NCBI GenBank assembly: GCA_016748015.1
Contig: JAAOMT010000276.1
Span: forward strand, 344,088 to 408,087
DNA: 64,000 bases
Direction of reading: 5' to 3'
Source: Geosiphon pyriformis
Lineage: Eukaryota > Glomeromycota > Glomeromycetes > Archaeosporales > Geosiphonaceae
The notes under the pieces are model-generated. The model was not told where the DNA came from. It ran no database searches and worked only from the letters and a program-made list of their open reading frames with translations. The translations under genes and the position numbers were made by a program. Shown piece after piece: positions 1 to 12,370 of this stretch. Every line of letters begins with the position of its first letter. Position 1 is the stretch's first letter.

Positions 1-1155
1 GTTTGGGTCGCTAAAATACTCCAGGAGTGCATTTTTAAATTCGGCGAAGCTCATGGGTTTTGTTTCCAGGCTTTGATACCACGAGTTGGCTGTGCCTTTC
101 AGGAAGAAAGATAATGTTTGAATTGCTCTTTGGTCATTCCAGTTATTTGCCTGGATGGCTTTTTGTGCTTCTCTGAGCCATGTGTGCACGTCCATTTCTT
201 TTTCCTCTCCTGAGAAATCTGTTAGTCTTGCAATGTATGGTGTGGTCATTTCATTGCCATTTTCTGCTGGTGGGTTTATTGGTCTAAGAGGAGGTGGGAT
301 GATATTTCCTTGAGCGTTCCTAAAGGTGGCTTCCCTTATATCCAGTTCTTCCTCTTGATCACGAGTTTCTTGGTTTCTGGACTGGCTGCTTGTTCCAGTG
401 ACTGGTCTTGTGATTGTTTTTTCACTGGTCTCTTTTTCGGATTCCGATTCAGACTCCTCTTCATGGTTTTCAAACTCCGTTCTAAATTTTGGCTGAAAAA
501 GAGAGTTTTGGAATAGTGATGAATATCCTCCTGTAATTGGTATGTCTCCCCAGTTATGTTGTTTAATTTTATCAATATAACTAGGAGTTCTTGGCGTTTG
601 TGAAGTTGATGTTGATGATGATGCAGCTCCTAATGGAATTTGTATCTTATTTTCTGGTGAAAAATGGTATGATTTATCTTCTGGTGAATAAATATGTTGT
701 TTCTTTATTGATTGAGTGACAGTTTTCTTTGGTGTTTGAGCTGATGTTCCTAGTTTTTGCTGGTTACTTTCCTGATTAGTTTCTAAATTTTCTTTGGTTT
801 TGTTGGTGCATTCCCTAGTGTTTCCTGTGGATATTGGAAAATTTTCGTTGGTGTATTGCTCAATTTCTCGATGGATTTTGACAATAGTTGTGGCTATTAC
901 TGCTACTTCTTTTGTAGTGTATTGTGATAATTCTCTATACAATCCAAGTTTTGCATCGTGTGGTTCTTCTTTCTTTCCTATATGATAATTTATTCTGGCA
1001 TTGATATAATAAGTGAGAGCAGATTCTGCTAGACAACACCCTTCTGGTAATCCAAGATCACTTTGATTTTGTGTGTAAATAGCATGGCAGAATTCAAGAA
1101 CAGTAAGATTAGGGGTTTTTGTCGCCACTTTTGTCTTTTCCTTTTTAGCAATGAA
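1..1155 (-). CDS. LTR retrotransposon gag (partial, runs off window start)
   Basis: An open frame of 385 codons without any stop runs from 1155 to the window edge. Its last 75 or so codons match the retrotransposon gag domain of Ty3/gypsy elements: motifs TWLREAQKAIQANNW, LSFFLKGTANSWYQ and SFAEFKNALLEYF are readable. Before this lies a long low-complexity region rich in Ser, Thr, Glu and Gln. Gag proteins of this type form the capsid particle that packages element RNA. The frame starts just downstream of a PBS and LTR (1192-2077), so context agrees. Oddly, the first in-frame Met is at 247-249, about 302 codons in; two in-frame stops lie at 1156-1164. Start by a non-AUG codon, by splicing or after a sequencing gap is possible. 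The rest of gag and pol lie outside the window. Confidence 0.85.
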
Positions 1156-1191
1156 TTATTGCTAATTATTATTTCCTTTTTGATTTTCTTT

Positions 1192-1210
1192 CCTCGTAGG
1201 GTTCACCAAA
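1192..1210 (-). promoter_or_regulatory. Primer-binding site of element 1
   Basis: Directly after the LTR end, on the minus strand, comes TTTGGTGAACCCTACGAGG. A TGG two bases inside the LTR is the usual position for pairing with the CCA end of a tRNA primer. The tRNA was not identified. The two LTR elements at the other end of the window have the related start TGGTGCTC at the same place. Confidence 0.6.
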
Positions 1211-2077
1211 TGTTACGGAATAGTTTTCTTGTTATATTTAATTGCTGATATCCTGTTTTAATTGCAATCAGTCTTTCATGAGTTCCTCAATTCTATTTGT
1301 GTGATAATGTTACTGTTACACTGAAAGCTTTCTTTTTACTGTTGCGATATAAGTTATTCTTTAATTCTTGATTGTTGTGTGTGTTTATGTACTCCTTCTC
1401 AGAGGCTGAACTGAAATCTACCCACTGTCTGGGGTCTTCTCTGAGGCTATCCTTGCAATTGCCTGATGTGTTTCTCTAATCTAAAAACACAGAATGTTAA
1501 TGGTCTTTAGCGCTTTTCTAATTCTCACAATAAAACTTTTCTCAATTAGTAACAACATGAATAATCTTGATCAAGGATTATTCTTCCAAGGGATTTAGTT
1601 GATGAATGATAGTTTCATTCAATAAATAATACAAGTAAGTTTCTTAATACTTTGGGTTGTGATAGTTTTGTTTTAAATATTTTTTTTCATTTCTTTTTGA
1701 TTTTTAAAGGTTTCTTGGGATATTTAATTTGAAAGTATGATTTAAAGTGGAGTTTGTTGGATAAAATTGGATCTGTTGCTTGATAAGTTATGATTTTTAT
1801 TACTTGATTGATTATTTCCCAATATTAAAACTACTGTATATATACATGTTTGTAGTTCTACGAGAAAATACTTTCTTTTTGATATTTCAACCTGGTGTTT
1901 GCTGCTATCACCAGTTGGTGTTGGCTGCTATTGTGAACTGGTGCTTGCCACTATCGCGAAATGGTGTTTGCTACTATGTTAATCATTACCTTTTTAAGAT
2001 TATTACTGTGCTATATTATGATTGAATAGTTTGTATTATTTTTATGATTCTTTTTGCTAAATTCTTAAACCGTAACA
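1211..2077 (-). repeat. 5' LTR of LTR retrotransposon element 1
   Basis: The 867-bp segment begins and ends with the perfect 8-bp inverted repeat TGTTACGG/CCGTAACA, the TG...CA form of retroviral-type LTRs. The gag frame and PBS lie on one side, and foreign LINE sequence starts at 2078 on the other, so the boundaries are well fixed. Reading direction is minus. A TATA-like tgtatatatac lies near 1835. The bases after the LTR, ctggg (2078-2082), would be one copy of the target duplication; the partner is outside the window. Confidence 0.85.
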
Positions 2078-3770
2078 CTGGGAAACTATTGATCTGAATG
2101 TGTTTAACTTCTAAACCAACTTATTAACCTGCTTTATAAGGCTGGTGAAACTGTATTCAAAAGCAGCAAACCTACTATTTAATTTATCAGAAACCAATGA
2201 AATAGGTTTTATCTTTAGAAAAAAGCCAGAATTTGATAAATCATAATGTACAGAAAAAAAAAAAAAAGATTCACCAAAAATTTTTGTCCAAAAAACACCA
2301 CCAAAAGTGATTGAATAAGTAATAAGAGCCAACTGTTTGGCATAGATGGCTGCCAATCTACTTTTATCTGTATTTGACAATACTTTTTGAGAAAAAACAC
2401 CAAAGGAAAAATTCTTATTTACAGAATAGTTCAATAATATATAGGTTAAATTTTTATATTTGTATACTTAGCAGAACCAAGAACAGACCAGTATAGATTG
2501 GTGCTCCTAAGCACTGATGTAGTTTCCATGACAATATTTAATAATACAGCAAAGTTAAAACAAATAACTATACATTTGATTTAAGCATATATAATTGGAT
2601 AACAGTTAATAACACATGTTTTTCTACTTACTGAATTGATATAATTCCAAATATTATATGTATTTGTTTTTATTAACAGAGTATATAACAGTACTCTATG
2701 ATTGTCTCTTGCATTTCATGATTTTTTGTTCTTATTAATTCTAAATACATGTACTATGTTTTTCCTAATTAGAACAAACTATCTTGCTGTGACCAAATCA
2801 GCATAATCTACCTCATCAAATTTAACCACAGCTTTTTGCTACAGCCCTACCAATTGTATTTTAATCGACTTAATCAACCTAAATTCAGAAAGTACAGTAT
2901 GTACAATCTCAGCCAAAATACTAATTAAGATCTTTTTTAATACCACAGCCTAATCTGAATGCATTACAGATTTTTTGAGATTAGTATTTACCAAAATTTT
3001 CACACTTTTAGTTTTTTTGATAGCTTATACTAAACTTGATTTAAAAATAAATATCACTTTAATGATTCTAGTGAATTTTAAAAAAATATATGTTCTTCCA
3101 AAACCATTGATTTTTAAAAACAATTTTCTGACTACTATAAACTTTTTTTGAAAAAATTTCTCAGTTATTTTATCTAAATTAATATTCAGAACAAATGACT
3201 TTTTAATAGAAATATTAACCAAATTCTTCAAAAAAAGAGGAAAAATTAGTAGAGTATTTAACAAAATATTATTATTATTATTCCCATCACTTAAAAAGTT
3301 AATTTTTCTCAACAGCTTCTTCAAAATCTTTTTGGTTTTAACACATAAACTCTTTGGTATCCAGTTAGTATCTCTACTATTAAAAGAAATCTTATTACTA
3401 TAGTTAAACCTGGTTTTTTCAATTAAATACTTCTCTTTCATGTTAATACTATCAAATTCAGTAGTGTTACCAGCTTCTAAACTCCAAGAATAACCAACCA
3501 ATCCCTTAGTAGAAATCTCTTTAGTCTTAATATTGTTTTCCAAAACACCACTTCTTTTTTTTTCTTAATAATATAGGTTTAATATTCACAATATAACCAG
3601 ATTTCATAATAAACTTTTTCAAAACAGTAATATTAGAGCCAACAGTGGTCTTATAATCAAGCAAAAACAGTTTGAATTTATTATATTGAATGATAAAAAA
3701 CTTTTTTCAAAAAACTATTTTGACTTTTTTTTGGGAATTTAAAATAAAGAAGAAAAAAAAATTTTTTTTT
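2078..3770 (-). pseudogene. LINE ORF1 relic interrupted by element 1
   Basis: Translated minus-strand pieces match ORF1 of the better kept LINEs at 24-26 and 50-52 kb. At 3543-3025 the N-terminal half is readable (KKSFVLNINL, FLKINGFGRT), matching HKFFVLNIDL and FSGINGFRGV of the 25-kb copy. At 2434-2111 a C-terminal stretch (SRLAAIYAKQLALITYSITF) matches LANIYKRKQALVTCSVSF of the 50-kb copy. Between them a Cys-rich segment is recognisable but stop-ridden. ORF1 proteins of this class bind RNA. The 5' end is near 3770; the 3' part was displaced when the LTR element landed at 2077/2078. Strong C-to-T decay makes exact edges uncertain. Confidence 0.75.
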
Positions 3771-4152
3771 GGTAATTTTTTAATTTTTTCTTGTAATTCA
3801 ATTATATATGATTTATTAAAAAATTTTTATAATATTATAATAATATTTTCTATGTATTTTGTATTGATAATTTTTTTTTATGTTAATTTTTTTTTTATAA
3901 GATTAAACTAGAATACCACTTGAATCATAGTGCTAATAAGAATTTCTAAAGTCATTTTAAAATCTATTTTTACAAAAAAATAGAGTGTTATAACTACAAA
4001 AGATTGTTTAGAATATTTTAAATTGAATTCAGCATCATTTTTATGGGCTTTTTCAAAATATATTTTTTTATTGTCATTACTATATTATTTTAATTCTAAT
4101 TATTTGGAAAGATTAGAGTAAGCAAAATACTGTTCTATTTTAGTAGTCTTAT
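3771..4152. other. AT-rich spacer, nothing recognised
   Basis: Homopolymer-rich sequence between the LINE relic and the solo LTR. No coherent reading frame or repeat was seen. Confidence 0.5.
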
Positions 4153-4938
4153 TGTTACTTATAAAATATAGGAATTATATTAATACATAAATTAGCCAAT
4201 TATAAATAGATATAGTAAATAGAAAATTCTAGAATTTCTTTTAAAAGAATTGCAAGATTTCAAAATTACAAGATTCTTATATAAAGAATTCCAGAATTTC
4301 TCTTAAAAATTTGCAGGATTCCTAGTGTGAAAAATTGAGGAATTGAGAAATCTCAATTATGTATATATAATAGTAGTATTAGAAACAAAAAAAACAGATA
4401 TCTGAGTTCCACTTCCTAGTTAGCATCTATACTTTTGCACTATCAATAAATATACTTATTAATTATATTAATTCAATTATCCATTATTAACACTTCATGT
4501 TGATAGTAACTTATACTTAACCATACTGGAACAATAGTTTTTGATCATAGCTATTAACAAGATACTAACTTAATTGCCTTGACTTTATTTTCTTTATTTT
4601 CTTTTGTTTATTGTTGTTAACTAATTGATTAAAAATTAAGCACTGAGTTATAAACATTACAGAACTGGTAAAAGACCCAGGAATAAGGGTAAAAACTCAT
4701 AAAATTAAGGATAGCTTACCAAGAAATTACTGGCCACCACATTAAGAAAAAAATTTGACAGAATTGCAATTCCAAAAGGCTACTAAAACACAACATGTGA
4801 ATCTTTGTCTATTATATAAAAGACTCAACCAAAACTTTCAGATACTAAAACCTACAGAAATCATCAACCATATACATATCAAGTACCAAGTAATGAGTTT
4901 GTTATTTGATTTGAAACTTCAAATAATCATTTATAACA
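4153..4938 (+). repeat. Probable solo LTR, same family as LTR at 60133-60992
   Basis: The segment starts TGTTACTTATAAAATATAGG and ends in TATAACA. It aligns along its whole length with the 60133-60992 LTR: shared start, ATAAATTAGCC, the TGCAGGATT motif, the TATA region GTATATATA (about 4361) and the 3' part AAAAGACYCAGGAATAAGGG. It is decayed. Left flank TTAT (4149-4152) and right flank TTAT (4939-4942) would be a 4-bp target duplication. No PBS follows, so a solo LTR left by LTR-LTR recombination is the simplest reading. Confidence 0.75.
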
Positions 4939-5209
4939 TTATTTAACTCTTAAAATATTATGTCTTTAGTAATAAATTTGTATTTTTCCTCAGATTTTCT
5001 TAATTTAAGAATAGAATATAGTGTTTATAAGAGTGGATTAAATAAAAAATTACATTTATTACAATACTAAAAATGACAAAAAATTAAGCAATAATTGCAC
5101 AGTTTTGTATTAAGATCTGTTAATTTCTGTTTTTATTCTTTTTGAATAAGGACAAGTTTTTGTTATTAGTCTTAAAATACTTTAGAATCATTTATAAATA
5201 AATTATTTA
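4939..5209. other. AT-rich spacer, nothing recognised
   Basis: No reading frame, repeat or element end was recognised between the solo LTR and the Ty3-type relic. Confidence 0.5.
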
Positions 5210-6589
5210 TTTTTTTAATGATTATTAGAGCATTTTTTATGATGTGTATTTTTTTAATTATAGCACTCTCCTATTTTGCTGTGGTTATTTTCCAAATTTT
5301 TTTTTTATTGTAAAGATATAAATTCAATCAGTTTATTGCTTGGCTATAGATAATAATAAGAGTTTTTTTTCAGATCCAGTCATTGATTAAAATAGTGTAT
5401 TGATAGAATTTGTTACATGTTTTTTTTCTGCCAAAGACATTATTTCATAGTTTTTCATTTAATAAGATTTTATCATATGTAAAACATAATGTATTGTTTT
5501 ATTTGCCTTGCTATTTTGGTCATCTAAATTGTTTTAATACACAAAATTGGCAATATTATTTGATAGTAATTGGCCATATTTTATCATCTTTAATACAGAC
5601 ACTTATTGAAAATAACTTTTTTCTACAATCAACACAAATTAATTTTGGAGATTAATATAGTTAGGTAGATTGATAGAACTGTCTAAAGTTTTTTGTTAGC
5701 TTTTTTTTTACTTTTTTTTTCCAAGTAAGAGGTAGTAGTAGTTCTGTTCTAAAATTATTAATTCAAAAAACTTGATAGGTTTTCAAGATTGGCTAAGAAT
5801 TAAGTTCTTTGAATTTAATTAAGAATTATTCTAAAGCCACTATTTTGACATAATAAGTACTTTAGTGTATTGTCCATTAAAAGTAATCTAAAGTTTCTAA
5901 GTGTAATATGGGCTTTAGTTACTTAATTATTTTTTATAAGAGCTTAATACTAAATGGTTTCTATAATAAGTACTTTAGTTAGGATATTAATTTCATAGAT
6001 TTTGAAAAAAAAATTGTTGATTTCTTTTATTAGTGTTTTGGTATTTCTATCTATAATAATTATTCTAACAGTGGCTATGTAATCTACTTAATAACCTAAT
6101 TAATTCATAAGTTGTTTTGTAATTATGTTGCTTATAAATCTACTGTTAAGTATTAATTTAATGTTTATTTGTTTTACTTTAATATTAGTGTATATTGTCA
6201 TAATTGGCATATTCTAATTAATAACAGTTCTACTTAAAAAATCAGCAGTATTTAAACTGTCAATATTAAATAAAAATATGATAACCAGAGTATAATTCTT
6301 AGTAATTGTAATAAGAAAAATTGTTTTAGAGATCTAATTGGTGTTTTAAAAAGAAAAATTGGTAATTGTAACTATATTTTTTTCTTTTAAAAGTATAGCA
6401 TTACCAAAATTCGAAGTCTCTGTAAGTTAAGATAGAAGATCTAATTTGGATATTCTGTTTGTGCCACTTAGAAGTATATATTGTTATAATTTATTAGATG
6501 AGATGATTTATTGCTGGGTTGTAACTAATGTTTACTATTGTTTTATTATTTCTAATTATAGTTAATGTCTTGAGATTTAAGATTATTAT
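5210..6589 (-). pseudogene. Ty3-type pol relic: protease and Cys-rich region
   Basis: On the minus strand an aspartic-protease-like segment is readable at about 6150-5930: INIKLILNSRFISNIITKQL followed by a LGY turn and a KTLIKEI strand. The catalytic triplet reads Asn-Ser-Arg (6147-6139) where Asp-Ser-Gly is expected, two G-to-A changes. From about 5650 to 5210 one frame, with several nonsense codons but no frameshift, carries Cys pairs (CVDC, YCQFC) and a short DKIWPITIK segment that looks like a zinc-binding domain. The order gag, protease, Cys-rich region continues from 6590-8120. Reverse transcriptase was not found. Confidence 0.55.
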
Positions 6590-8120
6590 ATATTAGAGCT
6601 TGATATTGTAATGTCATCTGTATTATTGCTTATGGAAGTTGATAATAAGTTAAGAATAGTTAAGATAAATACTGTAGTTGTAAATATTACAGCAAAAAAT
6701 ATTGGAATTTTATGGCTTGAGAATATTTTATTTGTGGATAACATTAACTTTCTCAGTTTTGATTGGCTAATTTCTTTCTGCAATTTCTTGTAATATGTCT
6801 AAATTTTTGACAATAGTAACAATTATGAGAATCTGACTTTCAGAGTTGTTGTTGCTGTTGTTAATTCTGCTATTATTAATAATTACTAAAGTTATTTCTA
6901 CATTGTAACAGTTGATAAATTCTAAAGTTTCTTGTTAAGAATCTCTCAATTTTCTGAATTAATTTCTCACTTAATTAGGTAAGCTTGGCATCAATATTTA
7001 ATGTTTTGTTTATGATTAAGTTGATGGCTTAAGTATAATTGGCTTTTTATTCTGCTGATTCAAAGTTACAAGCAAGTATTACAGTCTCTTATAAGCTACT
7101 AGGATAGCAGAATTTAATAAATAAAAAAATACTACTTCTTAATTCTTTGATAAATTGGTTAAAGGTTTGTTTTGACATATAATAATCTCTTTTAATTGCC
7201 TGAATTTAATGAAAAATTTGATTAAATTGTCTAAAATAAGTGGTTACTGTTTCATAATTTTTTTGTTTTATTATACTAAATTGATTTTGTAGTCTAATAA
7301 GTATATTAAAATTGTAAAAATATTGTAGAAAGACAATTTTAAAAGCAGTAAAGTTAATTGGTTTCTCTTTAAGAATTTGGTACTATAAGTCTGCAGTTCT
7401 TGTTAAGAAGAATAATAAAGCTTAAATTATTTTGATTTCATTCCAATTATTGGCTTTGATTACTTTTTTAGCTTTTATAATCTATGTATATATGTTTTTT
7501 TCTTTATTAAAAAAATTTTCCAGTCTGGTAATATCTTTATAAGCTATAATCTAAATAATAAAAGTTGGTTTAATTGTTAACAAAGAAAATATTGACAAAA
7601 ATATGTCTGATTGCTTTGTTGAATTTATAACTGGTTGTTTTTTTATTAGTGTAGCCAATAAGTTATAGAATAGCTGTTTTATTTGAGAGTATAATAGTTA
7701 TTTAAAGATAATACTAATAGTTGTGTTTAAGAAGAAATGCTTTTGTTGAGTTTATTGGCTGTTAGGATAAAATTTTCAAACAATAATCCATATTTTCTTA
7801 AAAATTTAATCCAAAAATTTTGGTTATAGTCTTAAGAGTACAAAGTTCTAAGAGTTTTTAAAGTTTTTAATTGGGTTTTGGTAAGTTGATTGAGCAGAAT
7901 TTTACTTCTCAGTATTTGGTAATATAAAAAAGTAGTTGACAAAAAAAATCTTGATTTTTTGTTAACTGTAGGTCAAATTTTTTTTTATGTAACTGGTGTA
8001 TTCTTGTTTTTAGATTCAAATTTTTCAGAGTTCAGTTTCAATAATTGTTATTTTTTTACTTAGAGATATTGTTTTTGAATGTATTCTTTAATTTCTTTAT
8101 CAATTATGAAAAAAAACTTG
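6590..8120 (-). pseudogene. Ty3-type gag relic with zinc knuckle
   Basis: The 7370-7500 region aligns at base level with the gag of element 1 (ttggtactataagtctg here, ttgataccacgagttgg there), which gives a decayed copy of its NSWYQ segment. At 6821-6780 the minus strand encodes CYYCQKFRHITRNC, a complete CX2CX4HX4C zinc knuckle that binds RNA in gag nucleocapsids, preceded by a Gln/Asn run. At about 8110-8060 KEIKEYIQKQ resembles REIEQYTNEN in element 1. Many stop codons are present. Together with the pol relic below it this is one dead Ty3-type element. Confidence 0.65.
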
Positions 8121-8499
8121 GTTATAGTCTAGGTGGTAATTAAATTTGAGTATATTAATAATTTTTGATGAATTTGTTTTCCAAGTTTTTTTGTGTTTAT
8201 TGTTTAGTTTAGTAAGTAGTCAATTTTGGTATTTATATAATAACAAAAATTACTTTCTACAGTAATGATTTTTAATAGTATTCTTAAGTCTTCTTTAAAG
8301 TATTGAAATACAGTGAACTCTTTTTATAATTACACCTTTTGGTCAGCACATTTGTGGTAATTATAGAGAGATGGAACTATAAAAAATAATCAATATCTTA
8401 TCACATGATCTATATATCACATGCATAATATAATAACCAATTATATATATTTTATTTAAAAAAGCTATCTATTTGCAACTGTTTTTTTTCTTCTTGAAC

Positions 8500-10009
8500 T
8501 TTGAGAACAGTATTATGAATTAATATTCTCAAAGGTTTAAAAAAGTCTGAATCAACTTTTTCACTATACTGCTCTTCACAATAGCACAATGTATCTTCAA
8601 GTGCAATTTTACTTTAATGTATAGATAGCAAAGGCAAAGGTTTATCTTCATTTTCACTTTCTAAATCTTCATTTGTATTAGAATTTCCACTATACTTGTT
8701 GTTAATAAGATCCACAATTTCATCCTCTAAGGCATAAGTGAATAATGGTTCAAACTTGTCAATATTAATGAAGTTTATTGCCAATAGCTTATTAATATCA
8801 ATGTGCTTAATAAGAACTTGTACTTCTTGTAGGAGTTCTTGTTTAATATCTAATAGATGGGCTGGCATTTGACTATTATTCAAAATTTCTGTATGATGCC
8901 AACAGTTTTGGATTGTAGTTGTTGTTACCACTGACTATGCATCAATTAGAAAGTTAACCACATCCTTTAATGTTACTGTTAATATTAGAATCTTGCCATC
9001 ATACTGATTAATAAGATAAAAAAAAACAACTTTCAGTATTGTGCCTTAAAAGATGCAATAATTCTTGTATCTAATTGTTGCAAATAGGATGTTGTATTGG
9101 ATGGTAAGTATCTAATCATAATATTAGATAATATGGAAGATTTTCTACCATAAGGACCAGTATTATTAAGCAATAGCAAAATTTTTTTTTCTTGCAACAC
9201 ATTTCTTCATTTAATAAATTAAACCATTTACTAAAAATATTAGTTCGCATCCATGCTTTTGTATTGTAATGATAAGTAATTGGAAGTGCATTCATATTAA
9301 TATTGCAAAAACATCATGGCTTTACAGCTTTGCCAATAATTAAAGACTGCAACTTGATGCTGCCTGTTGTATTACATGCAAGAAGTATGGTAATTTGACT
9401 CTTATCATGCTTAATGTCAGAGGTAGATCTTGTTGCCAAAGTTGTATTTAGTGGCATTCTAAAGAATAATGCTGTCTCATCAGCATTGTAAACATCATTT
9501 AGATCATATTCATTGATAATCTCACACAGTTTCTCTTGTTCCTCTGGTAAAATTTCCAAAGAGACACTGTTTGCTTCACTATGTATCTTAATGTGGTGCA
9601 AATTATGACATTTCTTGAACTTTTCTAACCAATCATCTGATGCTTTAAAGTTATTTTTTTTTGGAAACTTTTCAGCAAACTTGAAGGCTTTTGTTTGTAA
9701 AATTTTTCCAGTAAGAATACAGTTGGTAGCTAGTGCTCCAAGCATCTATTTTCCTAGTGCATCATTTATCTTTAGAAATATCTCTTTCCTGTTCTTTGTC
9801 AATTAATCAGAGTTGCCAGATACATTTTTTTCGATCCATTGGTCTGATTTTGCAAGTATCTTTGTTACAGTGAAGTGGTCAACCTTTAGATTAAATATTT
9901 TGATAAGTCTATTTGCTGAGTAGTCAAAATGCTTTAGTTTGTACTAGCAGAGAGTCTTTTTAGTCTCTAAGAAGATTGCTGCTCACTTTTGGTTCGCATT
10001 TTTTGGCAT
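8500..10009 (-). pseudogene. pogo/Tigger-like DDE transposase relic
   Basis: Translation from ATG at 10009-10007 gives the family order: N-terminal DNA-binding region, a CENP-B-type segment (KASDDWLEKFKKCHN at about 9650-9600), then the DDE_1 nuclease. The first catalytic Asp is in VYNADETALFFRMP (about 9490-9450). The second expected motif reads LLLLNNTGPYG, with Asn for Asp. The third is in QQLDTRIIASFKAQY (about 9090-9040). The C-terminal TTTTIQNCWHHTEIL helix is present at 8931-8880 in another frame, so a frameshift lies between about 9030 and 8960. Several nonsense codons are present. The protein cannot be active. Confidence 0.8.
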
Positions 10010-10519
10010 GTTAATAAGAACACACTTTTTATTGCATTTTGTTTTTATAAAGCATTGATGTATCTGTTATGTCTCAAATGTCATTTTGCCTTATATCTAA
10101 TCGAACATGTAAGATGTCTCATGTCATATGAGGTGCCTTAGATTATAAAAAGTGGCCAAATTATAAAAATAAAGGTTTTAATCCAACTGTAAGATTCTAA
10201 GTGCAAATAACAGATTCTCGGTAAAAAGAAACCTAATTTCAATAATGCATTTGTGACACTTTTTGCCTCTTACCTCTAACTGATGATCAATAATGAAGAC
10301 TGTTAATTTGATTCTCCACATACTTGCATAATTGTATAGAAGATAGCACAATGTCATGTTGTCAAGCTCTCCAAACACAGCAATACCTATATTAATTGGA
10401 ATATTGATATAAAATACTTTGCACAATGTCAGGAATATTGGAGTGAAAATCAATTGCAGTTTTTTAAAAAATGTTCTGATCATCATAAATTGTGAGATTT
10501 AATATGTAATATATATAGG

Positions 10520-11420
10520 CATGCAATGGCTTCCAAATTAATGTGGCCATATGTTGTTTTTAAGGAAAATTCATCTGTTGAAGGTTACTTAGAATGAGCC
10601 CAAAATGAAACAGATCCTATGTTCAGGTTAAAGTATGAACAAGTCTTTTTTATTTACAAGCAATTATTAACTTTCATATTGGAGTTTGTTTCAATAGGTC
10701 TTCATTAAGACTCATGACTAGACAAATGTTTGCACTAATTTGGTCTGCTTGGCACCATCATATTTACCAATTAATTGAAATTGCTGATGAAAAACAATAA
10801 CTATGATTGAAGCCTGAAGTTTGCAAGCTGATTCAAGAAAGAATTGTAATTTCTTAATCTAAACTTTTAAATCAACATCAAGGCCATGATGCAATACTTG
10901 AAAAAATTAACAAAATGCTCAAATCATTGATTCCTTCTATACCTTCACAATGGCATTGGAAAATTGCAGTGCATAACTGTATTAAATTTAAGAGATTGTG
11001 TACTAACCTCTTTAATGTTATCAAATATTCTAAAAATGAAATATACAGATCTTGTATACATCCTAGCTTTATTGTTGAATCAAATCAATTTCGAGTTCAG
11101 ATAAGAAAGACACAGTTTGTAAATCCAAATGTTTCTAATTGTGTTTTTCGTGATATTGGCTATGAATGGATATTAATCAAAGAAATGAAAAAATTCAGTA
11201 AAATTGCACAGATGAAAAAAAAAGACTTTCTTAAAGCAAGATGAATTAAGAAAATATTGTTAGGTACTTGGAAACCAATTCCAGTAACAAGTAAAGAAGC
11301 AGATCATCAAAAAATGTAAATCTGTTAATAAAATCACAACTATTACCTATTATTAACTCACTAATACCTCTTTTAAATGATTATGTTTTCGAAGCTTATC
11401 AAGTTAATTGTGTGATAGTC
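10520..11420 (+). pseudogene. Relic of an unrecognised repeat-associated protein
   Basis: One plus-strand frame reads ILEKINKMLKSLIPSIPSQ from just before 10915, then VQIRKTQFVNPNVSNCVF and EMKKFSKIAQMKKKDFLKAR up to 11244, then KPIPVTSKEADHQK. Upstream (10530-10910) the frame continues through WSAWHHHIYQLIE with several nonsense codons at likely Gln and Trp positions. The composition looks like real protein. I do not know its function; its place inside the pogo TIRs suggests it is carried by another mobile element. Confidence 0.4.
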
Positions 11421-12370
11421 TAATAAATATCCTTCAAAAAGTTAGAAATATATTGTATTGTGTACAGTTTTGTTTACCTTGAGTTGGGTGTATTACCATT
11501 TATAATTGGCATTTTTAAAACATGATATATTGAATCTAAGTTCAAATCTTCATTCTGCGTAATTATGTTTGGATTATGAAAAGCATTTAACACGGATTTA
11601 TTTGTCCCAAAAAAGTTGATTTTTAATACATCTTTAAAACTATCAGTCAAACTTTCACTTGCTAATACTAAATATTGGTCAAATGATGAATATAATTGCT
11701 AGTATGGAGTCCTTTTTTAATCATAGATGTCAAAGTTGGTGTAAAAATGTATTTATTGGGTATATATCAGAATCTTCATGCTCTGAGTTTTATTATTGAT
11801 CATATTTTTCTTCCTAAGGAAAGGTAAATTCAAACTCCATTTCCAGTTGATTTGCTCAAACAATGTTCTATTAACAAACTTGTTCCCAGAGAATCCTATT
11901 GGACCATTATTATTGTTTGTAGGTCTGTTAATTTCTTCTCCCAATACAAAGAAAAAGTAATCTTATTAGCCAAAGTTTGATCCAGAGTAACTTTATTGAT
12001 ACTCACAGCAACAGTCTCCAAAACACTACCAGTCTCTGAAGCACCATTAGTCTCCAAAACACCAAGAGCAGCAGTACTGTACTATATGTCAACTATTATT
12101 AAAACTCTTATAATACTCACAAACAACAAGCCAGATATAATAGTTCCATTATTGTCTTCTGATGGCAGTGGTGGCTTATAAAGAAGAAAAGTAATTGAAT
12201 ATTGTAATATTTGAGAAATTTTGTTTAGTGTTCTACAATTGTTTTCAAAAATTTCTCTAATTTTTTTTACTACCATAAAAAAAATGATTTCTATTGACAA
12301 TTGGGAAATCTTCCTGACTGTACATGTCCGATTAAATATGAGATGACATCTGATGTTCATATCTAATATC
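11421..12370. other. Unassigned segment inside the pogo TIRs
   Basis: Minus-strand reading near 11750-12080 gives short plausible protein pieces (FEQINWKWSLNL, GVLETNGASETGSVLE), too broken to name. No terminal repeat was found. Confidence 0.35.

Noticed and set aside
1192-1210. Assigning a specific tRNA to the primer-binding sites
   Set aside because: The match beyond TGG cannot be tied to a tRNA without the tRNA set of this genome.
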